This document shows, one piece after another, positions 26,583 to 36,235 of a stretch of 64,000 nt of DNA. Each line of letters starts with the position of its first letter. Position 1 is the first letter of the stretch. Position numbers and translations under genes: made by a program. The stretch covers positions 372,001 through 436,000 of the forward strand of contig NZ_WMCD01000002.1 of assembly GCF_010994275.1 (NCBI RefSeq), in the 5' to 3' direction. This DNA comes from Cyclobacterium jeungdonense. GTDB taxonomy: Bacteria > Bacteroidota > Bacteroidia > Cytophagales > Cyclobacteriaceae. The notes under the pieces were generated by a model. It saw nothing but the letters and a program-made list of their open reading frames with translations, was not told where the DNA came from and ran no database searches.

Positions 26583-26609
26583 TTTCGATTTAACCCTTAC
26601 CCTCAATTA

Positions 26610-27533
26610 TCAGGGCTTGCGAAAATAAAATGCCGCCTGATCTCCTTTTCGAATGCTGTTCAGCGATGCTGCTTTTTTTTCGAATTCCCTGAGGATATCT
26701 GCCGAAGGGCTAACTTCCTCACCAGGTTGGTGTAAGGAACGCCCCTTTTGGTACTTCTGACTAGCCCAAAATTGAAAGGAGGTACTATCAAATTCTGTGT
26801 GGTAGAGTTCCAATCCATGTCTATTGGCCAAAATTCTCATACCCGCTACACTGGGAATAAAATAATGCCTGGGGGCATCCAGCTGGACCCAGTTTTCGCG
26901 ATACATGGTCCAAGCCTCTCCATCCGAAACTGGCACCCTGATCAGGAGTTTGCCTCCCGGCTTCAGGAGTCTAGCCAGTTGGGCAAAAGAAGCATCTGGA
27001 TTGGGCATGTGCTCAAATGCATGATGCAGCATCACCGCATGGTAGGAGCCATGAATTTGATCCAGGTCCTTTTTATACAATTTTAGCCCCCTGGCGATGG
27101 AGCGGGATGCATCCATAAACGGATCAAAGCCGGATAAATTCCGAAAACCTGAGGAATACATTTCGTATAGCAATTGCCCATTACCACACCCTATATCGGC
27201 AATCGCCTGATCCTTCCCAATATCCAATATACGTATCCAGTTTCCATACACTGGCTGAAATAGGGTAAGCCCAAATTTTCGAAACCAAAAGAATCGAAGT
27301 CTTTTCATCCAACGCACTTGCACATTGGATAAGGACAAGCCAGCAAATGAGTAGTAGCCTTTAGGGTAATAGGTACTCATGTTCGGAGGAGGGTCCAGCT
27401 GCTGAATAGTGCCGCACTGAGGGCATTGGGTATAGGCAAATTGTTCTCCTGAGCCAAACATCATCTCTTTTATCTGGTACACGGGGCCCCGTGTATCATT
27501 GAAGCAGACAAGACAGGAATAGCCCTCCATCAA
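26610..27533 (-). CDS. Class I SAM-dependent methyltransferase with N-terminal zinc ribbon
   Basis: A 307-residue protein. A CLVC ... CPQC pair (about 7-40) suggests a zinc-binding N-terminal domain. A Rossmann methyltransferase follows with motif I IADIGCGNGQLLYEM, and AVMLHHAFEHMPNPDASFAQLARLLKPGGKLLIRVP. Such enzymes methylate sugars, often as part of polysaccharide biosynthesis. Its start overlaps the stop of the upstream sugar transferase gene by 4 bp, so it is in the same operon and probably decorates the polysaccharide or its sugar precursor. Confidence 0.88.
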   Translation of the reverse strand: MMEGYSCLVCFNDTRGPVYQIKEMMFGSGEQFAYTQCPQCGTIQQLDPPPNMSTYYPKGYYSFAGLSLSNVQVRWMKRLRFFWFRKFGLTLFQPVYGNWIRILDIGKDQAIADIGCGNGQLLYEMYSSGFRNLSGFDPFMDASRSIARGLKLYKKDLDQIHGSYHAVMLHHAFEHMPNPDASFAQLARLLKPGGKLLIRVPVSDGEAWTMYRENWVQLDAPRHYFIPSVAGMRILANRHGLELYHTEFDSTSFQFWASQKYQKGRSLHQPGEEVSPSADILREFEKKAASLNSIRKGDQAAFYFRKP

Positions 27534-28897
27534 TAGACTTCGTTTTTACCGGTGATCATTTTTCCCATGGTTTTGTATACAATAGTTAGATCCAGAAAAA
27601 AGGACCAGTTGCGGATGTAAAAATGATCCAATCGCACGCGGGAACGAATTTGCCAGTGATTGGAAATTTCACCCCTATAGCCCAGCACCTGTGCCAAACC
27701 GGTTATTCCAGGTTTGATCCGGTGCCGGTTGTCATAAGAGTCGATTTGCTTTTTAAATACCATATTCATGGGCACTGCATGCGGCCTGGGTCCTACCACA
27801 GACATGTCCCCCTTTAGAACATTGAAAAACTGGGGCAATTCGTCCAGGGAAAACCGGCGTAAAAATGCGCCTACACGGGTCACTCGCGGATCATTTTTGG
27901 TGGCCTGCAAGGTATCTGACCAAGGGTTAGCTACCATCGTTCTGAATTTTATACAACAAAACTCCAGGTTGTTTACTCCGGTACGCTTTTGGAAAAAAAA
28001 GACAGGCCCTTTACTTTCCCATTTGATCAGCAGTGCCAAAAGGGGAATCAACCAACTTAATACGAAAAGGATAACAAACACGGAAAAACAAGCATCAAAA
28101 ACCCGTTTTAAAACCCGGTTGACTGCTTTGTCTAACGGGATTTCATTTAGATTAACCACCACAAAAGAGCCGTACCTGCTAAAGGTCATTTCCTTATTCC
28201 ACTGCAAATGGGATCCCGGAATAATTTTAACCTTTATATGATATGCATCTGCATGGGCTACAATCTTCCGCACCAGATCCCCTGAAATATGCTGACTAAG
28301 GTATACCAAATCCAAAGCATTGGTCTCCCGAAGCAAAAAGAATTGATCAAATCCACCAAGAACATCTTTTCCTTCCTTCCGCTCGTCATAGAAACCCATG
28401 AATTTAATCCCTAAAGCACTGTCTGTCTGTAAGGTATGCGCCAATCCAATGCTCCATTCGTCCTTTCCTAAGATCACGGCCTTTCGGTAGTTCTTTCCCC
28501 TACTCCGGTACCTTCGGAGGGCTCCATGCACCCCTACACGAAAAAACGACAAAAATGCCAGACATAGCGGATACAATTGAAACCCAATTTCCCGACCGGA
28601 AGTAAGCTGAAGCTGCTCCCGTAGCAAAAAGAAAAATAACACTACCCATGTAAAGGAGATCCAGAATTGTTGGACCGTATCCCAATAAACAGACGTACGA
28701 CCCAGCTTATAATCTTTTCGGAAAAGCACCACTGCAACCCATACGGCTGAAAAAAGTCCCATTTCCCAAAGGAGCGATTGGCTAAAGTACCCCAGATACC
28801 CATTCAGAATCATTCCCAGGAAAAGCATCAACCAGAGGAACAGGAGCTCCACCACCACAAATAAAACCGGGAAATACTTATAAAAACGTTTTGCCAT
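27530..28897 (-). CDS. Polyprenyl-phosphate sugar transferase (undecaprenyl glycosylphosphotransferase)
   Basis: A 455-residue protein with about four N-terminal membrane helices, a CoA-binding-like region (KAVILGKDEWSIGLAHTL), another membrane segment, and the bacterial sugar transferase domain. The domain shows FDACFSVFVILFVLSWLIPLLAL, GPVFFFQKRTG, FRTM, RRFSLDELPQFFNVLKGDMSVVGPRPH and RHRIKPGITGLAQVLGYRG. It attaches the first sugar-1-phosphate to undecaprenyl phosphate, starting a repeat unit. It lies at the downstream end of the polysaccharide cluster and overlaps a methyltransferase gene by 4 bp. Confidence 0.94.
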   Translation of the reverse strand: MAKRFYKYFPVLFVVVELLFLWLMLFLGMILNGYLGYFSQSLLWEMGLFSAVWVAVVLFRKDYKLGRTSVYWDTVQQFWISFTWVVLFFFLLREQLQLTSGREIGFQLYPLCLAFLSFFRVGVHGALRRYRSRGKNYRKAVILGKDEWSIGLAHTLQTDSALGIKFMGFYDERKEGKDVLGGFDQFFLLRETNALDLVYLSQHISGDLVRKIVAHADAYHIKVKIIPGSHLQWNKEMTFSRYGSFVVVNLNEIPLDKAVNRVLKRVFDACFSVFVILFVLSWLIPLLALLIKWESKGPVFFFQKRTGVNNLEFCCIKFRTMVANPWSDTLQATKNDPRVTRVGAFLRRFSLDELPQFFNVLKGDMSVVGPRPHAVPMNMVFKKQIDSYDNRHRIKPGITGLAQVLGYRGEISNHWQIRSRVRLDHFYIRNWSFFLDLTIVYKTMGKMITGKNEVY

Positions 28898-29162
28898 GGG
28901 CCAATTTCATATCCTAACCAAAGGTGCTAGTTTCAGAAACCCTTTATGGTTTTGCTTTTTCATCCAGTCTCCCTTCGCAGTTAAACCTGCATTTATTGAA
29001 TTATGTCGAGTCAATTTTTTGATATTCACCTCAAAGTGTACAACTTTGTCGTAAAATTAGAAATTTATTACCATTCAGCCATAGTTACCTGGGAAAATGC
29101 CATCGGAATTACCCTCCCAAACCCGGTAGCCACCTAAGGTTAGGTGGCTGAAAACACGAAAA

Positions 29163-29843
29163 ATGAAACAAAAAATAAAAACACTTTTTGCTCCTTCTGA
29201 CGAGCCACGTTCCATTGGAGGTAGATTCAGGCAACGACGTTTTAAATTTTTTGAACAGTGCTTCACGGAAACTTTTGGCGACCAGGAAAAAATTAAGATT
29301 TTGGATGTGGGTGGAACCGAAAGTTTCTGGGCCAACCATGCGTTTATCCAGCCTGACCGGATCAGTATCACCTTGCTAAACTTGGAGAAAGAAACCACCC
29401 AACTCCCTCATGTGCAAAGTATGGCGGGTACAGCCACCGATTTGTCACAGTTTGAAGACCAGTCTTTTGACCTGGTTTTTTCCAACTCGGTTATCGAGCA
29501 CTTGTTTACCTATACCAATCAGGTAAAAATGGCCCACGAAATCCGAAGAGTCGGGAAAAATTATTTTGTCCAAACCCCCAATAAGTTTTTCTTTCTTGAA
29601 CCCCATTATGCGCTTCCATTTTTCCAGTTCTTTCCTTCCTCCCTTGCCTTTTTTATCCTGACACGAACCAAATTCAGCAGAATGCAAAAGTGGGATCCTG
29701 ATTTTGCAAAAGGGTACCTAAATGAAATAAGACTACTATCATTAAGTGAAATGAAAAATCTTTTTCCCGAATCCGATATCTATTATGAAAAAATACTGGG
29801 ATTGAACAAGTCTTTTGTTTTTCATACCCTGGAAAAAAAATAA
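29163..29843 (+). CDS. Class I SAM-dependent methyltransferase (opposite strand in the polysaccharide cluster)
   Basis: A 226-residue protein with a SAM-binding motif IKILDVGGTESFW, slightly irregular relative to the usual DxGxGxG, followed by DLVFSNSVIEHLFTYTNQVKMAHEI. The rest fits the small Methyltransf_11/25-type fold. It is the only rightward gene inside the otherwise leftward cluster, between the DUF1972 glycosyltransferase and the sugar transferase. It may have been acquired separately or may methylate another acceptor. A terminator follows at once. Confidence 0.82.
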   Translation: MKQKIKTLFAPSDEPRSIGGRFRQRRFKFFEQCFTETFGDQEKIKILDVGGTESFWANHAFIQPDRISITLLNLEKETTQLPHVQSMAGTATDLSQFEDQSFDLVFSNSVIEHLFTYTNQVKMAHEIRRVGKNYFVQTPNKFFFLEPHYALPFFQFFPSSLAFFILTRTKFSRMQKWDPDFAKGYLNEIRLLSLSEMKNLFPESDIYYEKILGLNKSFVFHTLEKK

Positions 29844-29869
29844 AGCCCGGAATAACCGGGCTCTTTTTC
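29843..29869. terminator. Terminator between the convergent methyltransferase and DUF1972 genes
   Basis: The stem AAGCCCGG-aataa-CCGGGCT, followed by CTTTTT, lies between stops at 29843 and 29868 and can serve the rightward methyltransferase gene. Confidence 0.75.
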
Positions 29870-31025
29870 AATAGTTGATCTCAACCAGATTTTCTTTAAT
29901 TTTCCGTTTACAGAGAGTCTTAAATAGGGATTCATATTCATCGGTAACGGCATCCCAATTGTATTTTTGTGTCAGCCCCTCTCTGGAGTGCTTTCTTAAA
30001 AAATCCATTTTATCAGGGGAGCTCTCGGCCTTATTAATGATTTCCACCACAGAGCCTGAGTTTTTATCAAAATACCATCCAAACTTACCCTTTTGCAGCA
30101 TTTCCTGGTTAAATCGGGTATCCATTGCCAAAATAGCACAGCCAAAGCCCAGTGCTTTAAGCATAGCAGGATTGGTGCCTCCATATTCATGACCGTGAAA
30201 ATAGGCGTAACAATTATGGTACAAAGCAGCTAACTGCTCCTGATCCCTCACGTAACCCGTAAATACAAGGCGTTTGTCTGGGATACTTTTCATTTTTTGG
30301 GCAAAACGGTCGTGGTAAGGAACGTCTCCTACAATCACCAGTTTACGTTTGGAGTCGGAGTTAACAAACCCATCCACAATTAGGTCTGCATTATTATCAG
30401 GAATCAGCCGACCCACAATCAAAAAATACGATTCTTTTTGCAAGTCCCACTCCTCTATTAATGTGCTATCGGAAGACAGGTTTGGATTGGCGCCATAGGC
30501 AATCATTTTAGATGGCGCATTGAACTGTTCCAAATAGATTTTTTCCATTTCATCAGAGTCTGTAATCAATTGATCGTAAAGTTTGGTAGCCAACCTGGAG
30601 GCAAAAAGGTAATACCTGGCTCCCAACCCTTTCCATTTCGGACGTAACCATTCCAATCCATCCACATTAATCGCGGAAGGCTTTCCGAAAATTTTTGTAA
30701 GAATTCCAAAAGGGCCATTGGCACTATTGACTACAAAAACCACATCAACCTTTGAAAAACAAACGTGAATCATAGAAAGAAGTGAATTAGTCAATTGGCT
30801 CAGGGATTTGGTCTCCACACAGGGAATGTATACCAAATTGATCCCATTCACTTTTTTTGGCTTTTGTTCAAACAATGGGGCATGACAATAAACGGTCACC
30901 TCGATACCCCTTTGAACCAATCGCTCGCCCATTTCTTTTACAAAAGTTTCGTATCCCCCGTATACATAAGGATAACCCCTTGTTCCTACGATCGCCACGT
31001 GCAACGGCTTGCTGTTTTTTGACAT
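29868..31025 (-). CDS. DUF1972/GT4-type glycosyltransferase
   Basis: A 385-residue protein starting VAIVGTRGYPYVYGGYETFVKEMGERLVQRG, the signature of the DUF1972 glycosyltransferases (rhamnosyltransferase-like group). A GT-B C-terminal domain follows, with YFLIVGRLIPDNNADLIVDGF and the E-x7-E-type region HGHEYGGTNPAMLKALGFGCAILAMDT. It probably adds a deoxyhexose or hexose to the growing repeat unit; the donor is not readable. It is in the leftward cluster, ~18 bp after the upstream GT4 gene. Confidence 0.88.
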   Translation of the reverse strand: MSKNSKPLHVAIVGTRGYPYVYGGYETFVKEMGERLVQRGIEVTVYCHAPLFEQKPKKVNGINLVYIPCVETKSLSQLTNSLLSMIHVCFSKVDVVFVVNSANGPFGILTKIFGKPSAINVDGLEWLRPKWKGLGARYYLFASRLATKLYDQLITDSDEMEKIYLEQFNAPSKMIAYGANPNLSSDSTLIEEWDLQKESYFLIVGRLIPDNNADLIVDGFVNSDSKRKLVIVGDVPYHDRFAQKMKSIPDKRLVFTGYVRDQEQLAALYHNCYAYFHGHEYGGTNPAMLKALGFGCAILAMDTRFNQEMLQKGKFGWYFDKNSGSVVEIINKAESSPDKMDFLRKHSREGLTQKYNWDAVTDEYESLFKTLCKRKIKENLVEINY

Positions 31026-31043
31026 ACTGTTCCTATTTACTTA

Positions 31044-32189
31044 TCAAGAAAAAATTTCTACCATATTCCTACCGTAAGCCGGTAATGAAAAATTCTCTAA
31101 AACACTATTCCTTGCATTTAAACCGATAACTTCTCTTTGGCTTTTGTCTTTAACAAGATCACCTATTATTTCTGCTGCTTCAGGAGCATTGTCCCAGGGA
31201 ATATGAAATCCAGTCTTCCCATTGGAAATCATTTCCATAGCACCTCCCTGCGCTGTAGCCACCACCGGCTTCGCAGAAGCCATTGCTTCTAAAATCACCG
31301 TAGGAAAAGGATCCGGTAAAATAGAAGGAAGTATAAAAATATCCATGGTGGCTAGTGCCGGCGAAATGTTCTTTTTAAAACCCAGATTATGTATGCTATG
31401 TTTAAACTCCTTTTCCAATATCTTTTGTTCTAACCCTTCAAATAAGCGTTCTTCACCCGGAAATGCATCTCCGACCAAAACAAAATGTAAATTTAAAAAC
31501 TTTTTATTTAATTCTTCTGAAATTTCTAAAAAGTATGTTTGCCCTTTCCAACTGTTTACCCTGCCCACCATTCCGATTACACAGGCATCACCGGGAATAC
31601 CCAATTCTTCCCTCAAATCTGTCCTGTTCCAAAGATAAGGATTATAATCTATCCCATTATACACCAAATGGAGTTTATTCCTTTCAATATACCTTTCCCA
31701 GTGTAATTTCACAGCTCCCGATACCACGATGACCTTGTCCGAGGCATGCTGTACCATTTTACCCATCAATTTCGAAAACCAAACGGGTCGAAGAATGATT
31801 TCATGCAAATGCCAAATATGAACATAGCCCTTCCGTTTGGCAAGGGCCGCGCCAACCCATACAGCAGCGGTATTGGAATACAGGTGCGTGATACCGACTT
31901 CTTCGGCCAGGGAGGCGAGTCTCCTGTAAGCAGCCGCCATTACTTTCAACCGGTTTAATAAACCTGGCACGTTAAAATATTTTCTGCGGACAATTCCCAA
32001 TTTGATCAATTCCACCCGAATCCCCTGCTTGCGCAACTCCTCTGCCAGAATCCCTTCCTCAGACAATACTACCACTATAGTCGCCCCCTCCTTCTGCAAG
32101 AGGCTAGCCGTCAACAAAAAGATTTTACTTGCTCCATACAAATCCGACGAACCATGCAACATCAACACCTTTGTTTTTTCCAATGCCAT
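31044..32189 (-). CDS. GT4 family glycosyltransferase
   Basis: Starting at the ATG at 32189 gives 381 residues and MALEKTKVLMLHGSSDLYGASK, a typical GT4 opening. An earlier ATG at 32252 would lie inside the upstream methyltransferase gene (stop at 32200) and add 21 unlikely residues. The C-terminal nucleotide-sugar site includes GMVGRVNSWKGQTYFLEI and LPSILPDPFPTVILEAMASAKPVVATAQGGAMEM. It acts in repeat-unit assembly on the cytosolic face of the membrane. The linkage is unknown. Confidence 0.88.
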   Translation of the reverse strand: MALEKTKVLMLHGSSDLYGASKIFLLTASLLQKEGATIVVVLSEEGILAEELRKQGIRVELIKLGIVRRKYFNVPGLLNRLKVMAAAYRRLASLAEEVGITHLYSNTAAVWVGAALAKRKGYVHIWHLHEIILRPVWFSKLMGKMVQHASDKVIVVSGAVKLHWERYIERNKLHLVYNGIDYNPYLWNRTDLREELGIPGDACVIGMVGRVNSWKGQTYFLEISEELNKKFLNLHFVLVGDAFPGEERLFEGLEQKILEKEFKHSIHNLGFKKNISPALATMDIFILPSILPDPFPTVILEAMASAKPVVATAQGGAMEMISNGKTGFHIPWDNAPEAAEIIGDLVKDKSQREVIGLNARNSVLENFSLPAYGRNMVEIFS

Positions 32190-32199
32190 ATACGCAGCT

Positions 32200-32964
32200 T
32201 TAGAGCGAAGTGGTTTTTTGAACCAGGTAAAATGCCCCCAGGTGACCTCCATGGTCAGTTAACTCCACATGTACCTGTTTTGAATAATCCGAAAACAGCC
32301 TGAACAACTTTTCGGGTGAATAGTGATTCATCTGCATGACCGGCTCCTGGCAGAATTTACGGTGCTTTAAAGACGAGTACAGAAAGTTGTAAGGCTGAAA
32401 CTTGGTCCTTAAAAAAAAATTTGCATACGCGCTCCATGGCAAACGGTGGCCAAACGTTACCTGTACCTGAAATATACCCCCATCCCGGGTATGCTCAAGC
32501 AACTGGCGCATTAATTTCATCCCCAGCTTAGGTTCTATGTGCTGAAATACGATGTACGAATTGACGAAATCAAAGGAAGGAAGATCTTTCAATTCTTTCC
32601 CATTGTAAGTGGTGAATTTCAGGTGATCCAGCCCTAGTGCCTGCTTATGGTCATTGGCTCTTGCAATTATATCCTCTGAAATATCTATACCCCAGACTTC
32701 CTTTTCAGTCATTTTTGCAAAAGGGATGGACAGCCTACCAACACCACAGCCGAAATCCAACACATTTCCCTCCGAAATATCCTCACCAAAGCATTGCAGT
32801 ACCCTCTTTCGGCTTTCTGAAACGAAAAATTCTCCAGTTTCAAAAAACTCACCCAGAGACTGGTCGGAAAGGTGATGCATGCGAAATTTTTCCTCCGACA
32901 AGACCCCGTAGTAGGGGTCTTTTTTTCCCCATTCTTTCCAATTTCTGATAGATTCGGATTTCAC
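32200..32964 (-). CDS. Class I SAM-dependent methyltransferase
   Basis: A 254-residue protein with motif I GNVLDFGCGVGRLSIPFAKM and a later SFDFVNSYIVFQHIEP, the usual post-motif II region. The N-terminus (RNWKEWGKKDPYYGVLSEEKF) resembles methyltransferases found in polysaccharide and glycan loci, which often modify a terminal sugar. It is separated by only a few bases from the upstream acyltransferase and its stop lies ~10 bp before the start of the downstream GT4, consistent with a single operon. Confidence 0.85.
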   Translation of the reverse strand: MKSESIRNWKEWGKKDPYYGVLSEEKFRMHHLSDQSLGEFFETGEFFVSESRKRVLQCFGEDISEGNVLDFGCGVGRLSIPFAKMTEKEVWGIDISEDIIARANDHKQALGLDHLKFTTYNGKELKDLPSFDFVNSYIVFQHIEPKLGMKLMRQLLEHTRDGGIFQVQVTFGHRLPWSAYANFFLRTKFQPYNFLYSSLKHRKFCQEPVMQMNHYSPEKLFRLFSDYSKQVHVELTDHGGHLGAFYLVQKTTSL

Positions 32965-32968
32965 CTGT

Positions 32969-33700
32969 TTATAATTTTCTTTTATTGGTCAGAGGTTCTT
33001 TTCGGGTTTTGATTATTTTGGCTGGATTACCACCAACCACGCTGTAAGAAGGAACATCTTTAGTCACGATACTACCTGCTGCCACCACGGATCCTTTTCC
33101 AATGGTAACTCCTGCTAAAATCACGGCATTCGAAGCAATCCAGCAATCATCTTCTATTTTGACAAAAGATCGGCGGACCCCTTGCGTAATCATGGGTTTG
33201 GACACATCCTCAAAAACATGATTTTCAGAATAAATACTTACCCTCGGCGACATCATTACATTGTTTCCGATTTCTATGTATCCGGAACAGCCGATATAGG
33301 CATAAGGGCCAATACTCGAATTGTCTCCAACTTTGAGTCCCAAACCGGGCTCTCCCCCATAAAGATTGGTAGGGCGAATAATCGCATAACTTCCCACTGT
33401 GACCTTATCACCAAATACAATCCCTTTTGTGGAAAGGCAATTGATTTCGCAATGATCCTGAGCTACAAAATTCCGACCTGCACTCAAATACCCGGCCTGA
33501 CGAACGGTTACCCCTTTTCCAATTAAAACCATTCCTCGAAAACTTTTCATTTGCCACCTTAGCCAATACCCTCGGCACCAGCAGCAAACCATTCTTACGA
33601 GCACCCAAAAAACCGAAGCCCGATCCCATCCCGGACCAAAACGGTCCGAAAAGTCCATTTTGGTGATATTAGAAATGACGCTACCCAATCTAGTTGCCAT
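32969..33700 (-). CDS. Hexapeptide-repeat acyltransferase (LbH, maltose-acetyltransferase-like)
   Basis: The start is taken at 33700 (MATRLGSVISNITKMDFSD), giving 243 residues and an 11-bp overlap with the upstream glycosyltransferase; a longer ATG start at 33784 would overlap that gene by ~95 bp. Left-handed helix turns are visible from about residue 75 (VGDNSSIGPYAYIGCSGYIEIGNNV ... VKIEDDCWIASNAVILAGVTIGKGSVVAAGSIVTKDV), ending PSYSVVGGNPAKIIKTRK. It transfers an acetyl or other acyl group to a sugar of the polysaccharide. The first ~60 residues are tryptophan-rich and unusual for the family. Confidence 0.82.
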   Translation of the reverse strand: MATRLGSVISNITKMDFSDRFGPGWDRASVFWVLVRMVCCWCRGYWLRWQMKSFRGMVLIGKGVTVRQAGYLSAGRNFVAQDHCEINCLSTKGIVFGDKVTVGSYAIIRPTNLYGGEPGLGLKVGDNSSIGPYAYIGCSGYIEIGNNVMMSPRVSIYSENHVFEDVSKPMITQGVRRSFVKIEDDCWIASNAVILAGVTIGKGSVVAAGSIVTKDVPSYSVVGGNPAKIIKTRKEPLTNKRKL

Positions 33701-34823
33701 CCACGATTTCTTTAAAATATGCCTGCAAAGATAGAAAAAACTTCTCTCCTGTAAATGCCAGCAACCGCTTACGCCCCCGAGCAATCAAATTGGCCCGCAG
33801 ATTCGGGTCGCTTGCCACTGTTATCATCGTCTTGGCTAAATCAACCGGATTGAAGGAATCACTACATATCACAGCAGATCCTCCAACTTCCATAAGGGCT
33901 CCCTGCGGTCCGATAACTACCGGTAAACCGTATGAAAAGGCCTCCAATACCGGAAGGCCAAAGCCTTCATTTTTTGAAGGAAATACGTATGCCGTAGCAA
34001 AATGATAATACCTTTCCAGCTCCTCATTGCTTAGGTATCCGGGCAAAACTACCTGTTTCTGTAATCCCAATCGCCGAATCTCGTCCACCACTTCATCGTA
34101 GGCATCCAATGTAAGCCTGGGACCGCGCTGCCCTACCAGCACCAGATTGTAATCTTCATCGCTCTGTTCTCTAAACAAAGCAAACGCCTGCACCAGGAAC
34201 TCCAGATTTTTTCTTTTTTCCATCACTCCTACATGCAAAAAGTAGGGGGAATCCAGCGGGGAATTTCCCGAAACCGGTTTCTTCGGAATCCTCACATTCA
34301 ACCCAGTGGGTATGGCCCTTATGGGGTGAGGTGTTTTTAGAAATCGTTCGATCCTGCTTTTGGCATAAAAGCTCACGGTGAGCACCCGCGTTCCCCGCTG
34401 AAGGCTAGCCTTCACGAAGAACAGGTAAATTTTTCGCCATAAAGGATGGTAATGCTCCGGGCTTTCCCAAAAAAATGCATCGTGAATCACCGCTACCCGT
34501 TTTCCACGGGACCAAAGCGGGGCAAGTATATCCGGACAAAAGACCAAATCCGCTTGATAGCGGTAGCTCAACCAGGGTAGCACGATAAGTTTGTGGAAAA
34601 AATACCGAAACTGAAACAACCAATTTTTCCATCGTGCCGTCTTCCCCTTAAAATAATTCCTGCTTCTGATTTTTTTGGCTGAGGGGTAGACAATGAATTG
34701 GTAACTTTTTCCCGGATAATTTTCAATTTGGCTAATCAGACTATCAATGTATGTTTTGATCCCGGTCTGCGCCAGGTGAAGAAAAAATACATCCACCAGT
34801 ACCACCATTGGCTTTTCCTTCAT
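33690..34823 (-). CDS. GT4 family glycosyltransferase
   Basis: A 377-residue GT-B enzyme with an N-terminal domain (VVLVDVFFLHLAQTGIKTYID) and a C-terminal site: YFLHVGVMEKRKNLEFLVQAFALF, VLPGYLSNEELERYYHFATAYVFPSKNEGFGLPVLEAFSYGLPVVIGPQGALMEVGG. The E-x7-E acceptor/donor motif is intact. It resembles mannosyltransferase-type GT4 proteins, but sugar specificity is not certain. Its start overlaps the upstream polymerase stop by 4 bp, a strong sign of coupled translation. Confidence 0.9.
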   Translation of the reverse strand: MKEKPMVVLVDVFFLHLAQTGIKTYIDSLISQIENYPGKSYQFIVYPSAKKIRSRNYFKGKTARWKNWLFQFRYFFHKLIVLPWLSYRYQADLVFCPDILAPLWSRGKRVAVIHDAFFWESPEHYHPLWRKIYLFFVKASLQRGTRVLTVSFYAKSRIERFLKTPHPIRAIPTGLNVRIPKKPVSGNSPLDSPYFLHVGVMEKRKNLEFLVQAFALFREQSDEDYNLVLVGQRGPRLTLDAYDEVVDEIRRLGLQKQVVLPGYLSNEELERYYHFATAYVFPSKNEGFGLPVLEAFSYGLPVVIGPQGALMEVGGSAVICSDSFNPVDLAKTMITVASDPNLRANLIARGRKRLLAFTGEKFFLSLQAYFKEIVDGN

Positions 34824-36235
34824 GATTGCGTAGTAATAACGGACTTATTTATGGATGGTAACAACTGATTATACACCGAAAGAGAATAACCCATGGCCCA
34901 CCAGGAAACCAAAGATACATAGGCATATAGTTCGGCATTTGCCGTAAACAAAGGTAGCAGTAAACCGAATTTGGTACTGGCAGCTATAAAGGCTACTCTA
35001 GCATCTGAGGTGTCGGAGGTATGCCGAAAAACCTGTAAGGATTTGTGAATACCAAACCCCAAGGCGGCGATGTATAATAGCATGCCCAGCACCCCTAATT
35101 GCACTCCGTAAATGAGAAATTGATTCTCCCCGCCTACCCGAACCTCATCTTCCACACTGCCGGTATTACCACTCATGGCCAACCCCAATCCCTCCGGATT
35201 GGCCACCATTGCATCCAGGGCTAGAAACCACTCTACCAAATGGCCCAGGCTGGAAGCATTCTGGAAAGTCAGGGTGTCGTAGACAAAATAATAAAACTCT
35301 TCCGAGGCAAAATAAAGCACGTAAAGCGCAAATCCCAGAAGCATCATCGCTCCAATCTGCAACAATCGATATAATCGGAAAACAAAGGCAATAAAAAAAA
35401 GCATCACAAAAAATGCTCCAAAAGCTGCCCTGGATGCGGAAAAAAACAAACTTCCTACCGCTGCTAGCATAACGAGCAGGTAAAACCAGCTTTCATCTCT
35501 TTTCCGGGTCAAGAACCAGATTAATCCCGTTGCGAAAGCCAATAAGCTGGAGCTGGCCATTTCAAGGGGATCAGAGAAAAAAGAAGCGAGTCGCATTCCC
35601 GTAGTCTGTGTTTCAAAGGTCCAGGAAAGCCCGTAATTGCCGGAAGGCTCAATGCCGTTAATGGCAAAATTAAACAACGCATACCCAGTCAGCTGCTGAA
35701 AATGGACTCCCATCCCTTTTTCTAATATATTTAAGCAAAAAGCAGCTATGGCGATCACCATTACCCAGCCGAATATCCGGTCTAATTGATCCCCTGCCAA
35801 TCGGGTATTCCTGCCGAGAAAGTAAAAGGCCCCGATCAATAAGGTGTTTTTTAAATACAGCAATTTATTGACGAACGTGGCCTCGCCCATTGGCAAAAAC
35901 AAATACAGGGTAGCCAATCCAAAAAAAGACAGGAGTATATAGTCCACTACATTTAACCGAAATGGATACGTCCATATATCTTTTTGGAACAAAAAAAACG
36001 CCGCCAGAGCAAGCAGCAACAGTAATTCTTTGATGAACTGAAAAAAGGCTACAGCGAGTTCAGACCCTGTAGCCTGGTATACAATGCTCAAAATGGATAT
36101 GTAAAAAGGGAGGTAAAGAATCATAAAAACAATGACAAACTCCCACTTTCCCTGAAAAACGATCTTCTTTACGCTGACTACCAGCAAAGCCAGCACGTAC
36201 ACCACTACCAGAAAAAACAAAAGTATACCAATCAT
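34820..36235 (-). CDS. O-antigen/exopolysaccharide polymerase-like membrane protein (Wzy type)
   Basis: A 471-residue protein with about 11-12 hydrophobic helices and a large loop between them (about residues 310-390, FASEEFYYFVYDTL to GLAMSGNTGSVEDEVRVGGENQFLIYGVQLG). This is the typical O-antigen ligase/polymerase topology. Wzy proteins join lipid-linked repeat units in the periplasm. Sequence conservation is poor in this family, so the call rests on topology and position between flippase and glycosyltransferases. It overlaps the GT2 gene upstream by 4 bp. Confidence 0.8.
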   Translation of the reverse strand: MIGILLFFLVVVYVLALLVVSVKKIVFQGKWEFVIVFMILYLPFYISILSIVYQATGSELAVAFFQFIKELLLLLALAAFFLFQKDIWTYPFRLNVVDYILLSFFGLATLYLFLPMGEATFVNKLLYLKNTLLIGAFYFLGRNTRLAGDQLDRIFGWVMVIAIAAFCLNILEKGMGVHFQQLTGYALFNFAINGIEPSGNYGLSWTFETQTTGMRLASFFSDPLEMASSSLLAFATGLIWFLTRKRDESWFYLLVMLAAVGSLFFSASRAAFGAFFVMLFFIAFVFRLYRLLQIGAMMLLGFALYVLYFASEEFYYFVYDTLTFQNASSLGHLVEWFLALDAMVANPEGLGLAMSGNTGSVEDEVRVGGENQFLIYGVQLGVLGMLLYIAALGFGIHKSLQVFRHTSDTSDARVAFIAASTKFGLLLPLFTANAELYAYVSLVSWWAMGYSLSVYNQLLPSINKSVITTQS

